Shown one piece after another: positions 20,678 to 22,934 of a stretch of DNA of 22,934 bases. This DNA is from Pseudomonadota bacterium. GTDB lineage: Bacteria > Myxococcota_A > Polyangia > Polyangiales > Polyangiaceae. Position 1 is the stretch's first letter. Each line of letters opens with the position of its first letter. Both the position numbers and the translations under genes were made by a program. The stretch covers positions 1 to 22,934 of the forward strand of contig JAEYVE010000104.1 in assembly GCA_023432025.1 (NCBI GenBank), in the 5' to 3' direction. The notes beneath the pieces are model-generated. The model did no database searches. It worked only from the letters and a program-made list of their open reading frames with translations, and had not been told where the DNA came from.

Positions 20678-22934
20678 TCAAAGCTGCATTTCGCCCGCGG
20701 AGGGCGCCGCGCGGCTGGGCGTCGGCTCCAGGTGGTCCGGGCGATCCAGCACCAAGGACAACACTTGGTCCACGCGGCTCACCAGGTGCACCTTGAGCTC
20801 GTCGCGGACCTCCTTGGGCACCTCGACGAGATCCGGCTCGGAGCGCGCAGGCAAGAGCACCTCACGCAGCCCAGCGCGGTGGGCGGCGAGCATCATGGCT
20901 TTGACGCCCCCCACCGGCAGCACGCTGCCGCGCAGCGTGAGCTCACCGACGACGGCAATGTCCGAGCGACACGGAACGTCCAAGAGCAGCGACGCCACCG
21001 CGCAAAACATGGTGACTCCGATGCCCGCGAAGTCCTGCACCGCGCGAGCGCGCGGGATGTGCATGTGCAAGTCGATGGACTTGATCCACTCCGGATCGAG
21101 CGCCAAAAGCTCGGACTTGGAGCGCACGAAGGAAACGGCCGTGTGCGCGGCTTCGGTCAAAATCGGCCCCAAATTGCCCGTGATGCGCACGTTGCCTTTG
21201 CCCGGCATGCGCGTCACCTCCACGAGCAAGACCTCCCCGCCCGCGCCGCTCGCGCCCAGGCCCACGGCAACACCGGGGGTTTGCTTGCGGTCCGGAAGCT
21301 CAGGACGATGGCGTGGCGGTCCCATCAGGTCGCGCACGAGCTCTGGAGTCACGCGAACGTCCTCCACGGTGCCGCCCTCGGCGAGTCGCACGGCCATGTC
21401 ACGGCACACGGACGCGATGGCGCGCTCGAGCCCACGCACCCCCGCCTCGCGCGTGTAGGAGTCCACGAGAGCGTCGATGCCCTCGGCCTCGAACTTGAGC
21501 TGGCTTTCCGCCAAGCCGTGCTCGCGGAGCTGCTTGGGCACCAAAAAGCTCTGCGCGATCGCCCGCTTTTCGCTGATGGTGTAGCCGGCCACCTCGATGA
21601 CCTCCATGCGGTCCCGAAGCGCCTCGGGGATGCCGCCGCGGTAGTTCGCCGTGGCCAAGAAAGTGACCTTGGACAAATCGAACGGCACACCCAGATAGTG
21701 GTCGACGAAGCTGTCGTTTTGCGCCGGATCGAGCACTTCCAAGAGCGCCGCCGCCGGATCTCCGCGCATGTCGGCGCCCATCTTGTCCACCTCGTCCAAG
21801 ACGAGCACGGGGTTGTTCGTGCCCACCTTCTTGAGCGCTTGAATGATGCGTCCGGGGAGCGCGCCCACGTAGGTGCGGCGATGACCGCGAATCTCCGCTT
21901 CGTCACGCACGCCGCCCAGCGAAATGCGGCCGTAGCGCCGCCCCATGGCGCGAGCGATGGAACGCCCCAGCGAGGTTTTGCCGACGCCTGGCGGCCCCAA
22001 GAAGAGCAAAATGGGCCCGCGGTTGTCCTTCCTGAGCTGGCGAATCGCGCTGTACTCGACGATGCGCTTTTTGACGCGATCGAGACCCCAGTGGTCCTCG
22101 TCCAAGCAACGCGCGACCTCACTCACGTCGAGGCGATCCGGCGTGGAATGCCGCCACGGCAGGTCCACGAGCCACTCCACGTAGTTGCGCGTCACCTGAA
22201 ACTCCGCCGACTGCGGCTGCATGCCGGCGAGACGCGAGAGCTGCTTTTTGGCGGTCCGGTCGACTTCCTCGGGCATGTCGGCGAGCGCGACGCGCTCGCG
22301 CAGCTGCTCCACCTCGTCGTCATCCGGGCTCTCCCCGAGCTCCTCACGGATGGTGCGCATTTGCTGGCGCAGCACGTAGGCGCGCTGCGAGCGCGTCATT
22401 TCCTCCGCCACCAAGCTCGAAATTTCGTCTTTGACCTTCAGCGTTTCGAGCTGGCGCTCGACCATGCGCAAGACGATGCGCACTCGCTCCCGCACGTCCA
22501 GCGCTTCGAGCACTTGCTGCCGCGCATGAACGCCGGCGAGGTCCTCCGGAAAATTCGAAGCGACCAGATCCGAAAGCGCCCCCGGCTCGCGCACGTTGTC
22601 CAAGATGCTCGCGGTTTCGCGCGGCAAATCCGGCATCAGCTCGAGCACCTCGCGCATGCTCGCGCGGAGGCGCTCACCGAGCCCAAACTGCTCCCGCAGC
22701 GCCTCGAACTCGGCCTGGTCGATTTGGCCGCTGTGGAGCTTTTCTTCGAGCGCCGCCAAATCCGCCCCCGCAGGAGACACGTCCGCGATGCGCTGCACCT
22801 CGGCCCGCATGTAGGGCTCGAGCCCCAGCGGCTCGGTGACGTGAAAACGACCGAGCCCGTTCAAGACCACCGAGTAACTGGACGCGTTGACCCGAATGAC
22901 CTTGACCACGCGGGCCAGGGTGCCCACGTTGAAG
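20678..22934 (-). CDS. lon: Lon-family AAA+ protein with degenerate protease site, N-terminus outside window
   Basis: About 751 C-terminal residues of a Lon protein are visible. Residue 1 here is the Val codon at 22925-22927, which is internal (FNVGTLARVVKV matches the Lon N-terminal domain). The order is the end of the N-domain, a coiled coil (RAYVLRQQMRTIREELGE, 182-199), the AAA+ module, and the P-domain. The ATPase is intact: Walker A GPPGVGKT (311-318), Walker B VLVLDEVDK (374-382), sensor-1 Asn428, arginine-finger region RDRMEVIE, and sensor-2 Arg498 in AGVRGLER. The P-domain keeps PGKG, Glu570 and HMH (621-623) but has lost the catalytic dyad. The PKDGPSAG site is shortened to VQDFAG with Phe633 at the Ser position (codon 21029-21031). 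The KEK motif reads KAM, with Met678 at the catalytic Lys position (20894-20896). Val660 replaces the conserved Thr before GE. The protein is in frame and well conserved elsewhere, so it looks like a functional paralogue without proteolysis, not a pseudogene. Confidence 0.9.
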   Translation of the reverse strand, partial: FNVGTLARVVKVIRVNASSYSVVLNGLGRFHVTEPLGLEPYMRAEVQRIADVSPAGADLAALEEKLHSGQIDQAEFEALREQFGLGERLRASMREVLELMPDLPRETASILDNVREPGALSDLVASNFPEDLAGVHARQQVLEALDVRERVRIVLRMVERQLETLKVKDEISSLVAEEMTRSQRAYVLRQQMRTIREELGESPDDDEVEQLRERVALADMPEEVDRTAKKQLSRLAGMQPQSAEFQVTRNYVEWLVDLPWRHSTPDRLDVSEVARCLDEDHWGLDRVKKRIVEYSAIRQLRKDNRGPILLFLGPPGVGKTSLGRSIARAMGRRYGRISLGGVRDEAEIRGHRRTYVGALPGRIIQALKKVGTNNPVLVLDEVDKMGADMRGDPAAALLEVLDPAQNDSFVDHYLGVPFDLSKVTFLATANYRGGIPEALRDRMEVIEVAGYTISEKRAIAQSFLVPKQLREHGLAESQLKFEAEGIDALVDSYTREAGVRGLERAIASVCRDMAVRLAEGGTVEDVRVTPELVRDLMGPPRHRPELPDRKQTPGVAVGLGASGAGGEVLLVEVTRMPGKGNVRITGNLGPILTEAAHTAVSFVRSKSELLALDPEWIKSIDLHMHIPRARAVQDFAGIGVTMFCAVASLLLDVPCRSDIAVVGELTLRGSVLPVGGVKAMMLAAHRAGLREVLLPARSEPDLVEVPKEVRDELKVHLVSRVDQVLSLVLDRPDHLEPTPSRAAPSAGEMQL

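Noticed and set aside
20678..22934. Lon as a pseudogene or sequencing error
   Set aside because: The frame is intact for about 750 codons, ATPase motifs are perfect, and three separate active-site positions are changed.

Overview
The window is GC-rich, densely packed bacterial chromosome, most like a member of the Myxococcota, probably the Polyangiales (Sorangium/Sandaracinus/Labilithrix-like). The reasons are high GC3 coding bias, a Gly/Ser-rich linker in a secreted protein, a cysteine-rich secreted lipoprotein, a TIGR02147-type regulator, an ECF sigma/FecR-TPR gene set and a bifunctional OtsA-OtsB fusion. This placement rests on protein style, not on a database search. I see no rRNA, tRNA, CRISPR, insertion sequence or phage gene.

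Layout. At the left edge is a 5'-truncated argC (+). It is convergent with an otsA-otsB fusion (-), which is divergent from a GH15 glucoamylase/trehalase-like gene (+); these two form a trehalose module. Next come a DoxX-type membrane protein and a DUF1254/DUF1214 lipoprotein (both -), then divergently a YbiT-like ABC-F ATPase (+). An L,D-transpeptidase and a beta-trefoil (ricin-like) secreted protein follow on the minus strand. From 12.85 to 16.13 kb lies a tight three-gene operon: ECF sigma factor, membrane anti-sigma FecR fused to a TPR-like tail, and an exported protein with a probable outer-membrane barrel. Convergent to it is a large multi-pass membrane protein with an HExxH metalloprotease domain and a TPR-like tail. 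After a 230-bp control region comes a two-gene unit (+), a TIGR02147-family regulator overlapping a lipoprotein gene by ATGA. The right edge holds most of a Lon-family AAA+ protein (-), truncated at its N-terminus by the window end.

The most notable observation is this Lon. Its ATPase motifs are intact, but the Ser and Lys of the proteolytic dyad are both replaced (Phe in a site shortened by two residues, and Met), as is the conserved Thr before the GE motif. It reads as a full-length, in-frame, protease-dead Lon paralogue, a candidate unfoldase or chaperone. Secondary observations are the ECF/FecR-TPR/barrel cassette, the membrane gluzincin, the TIGR02147-lipoprotein pair, repeated 11-15 bp tandem microduplications, and inverted repeats at all five convergent gene junctions.
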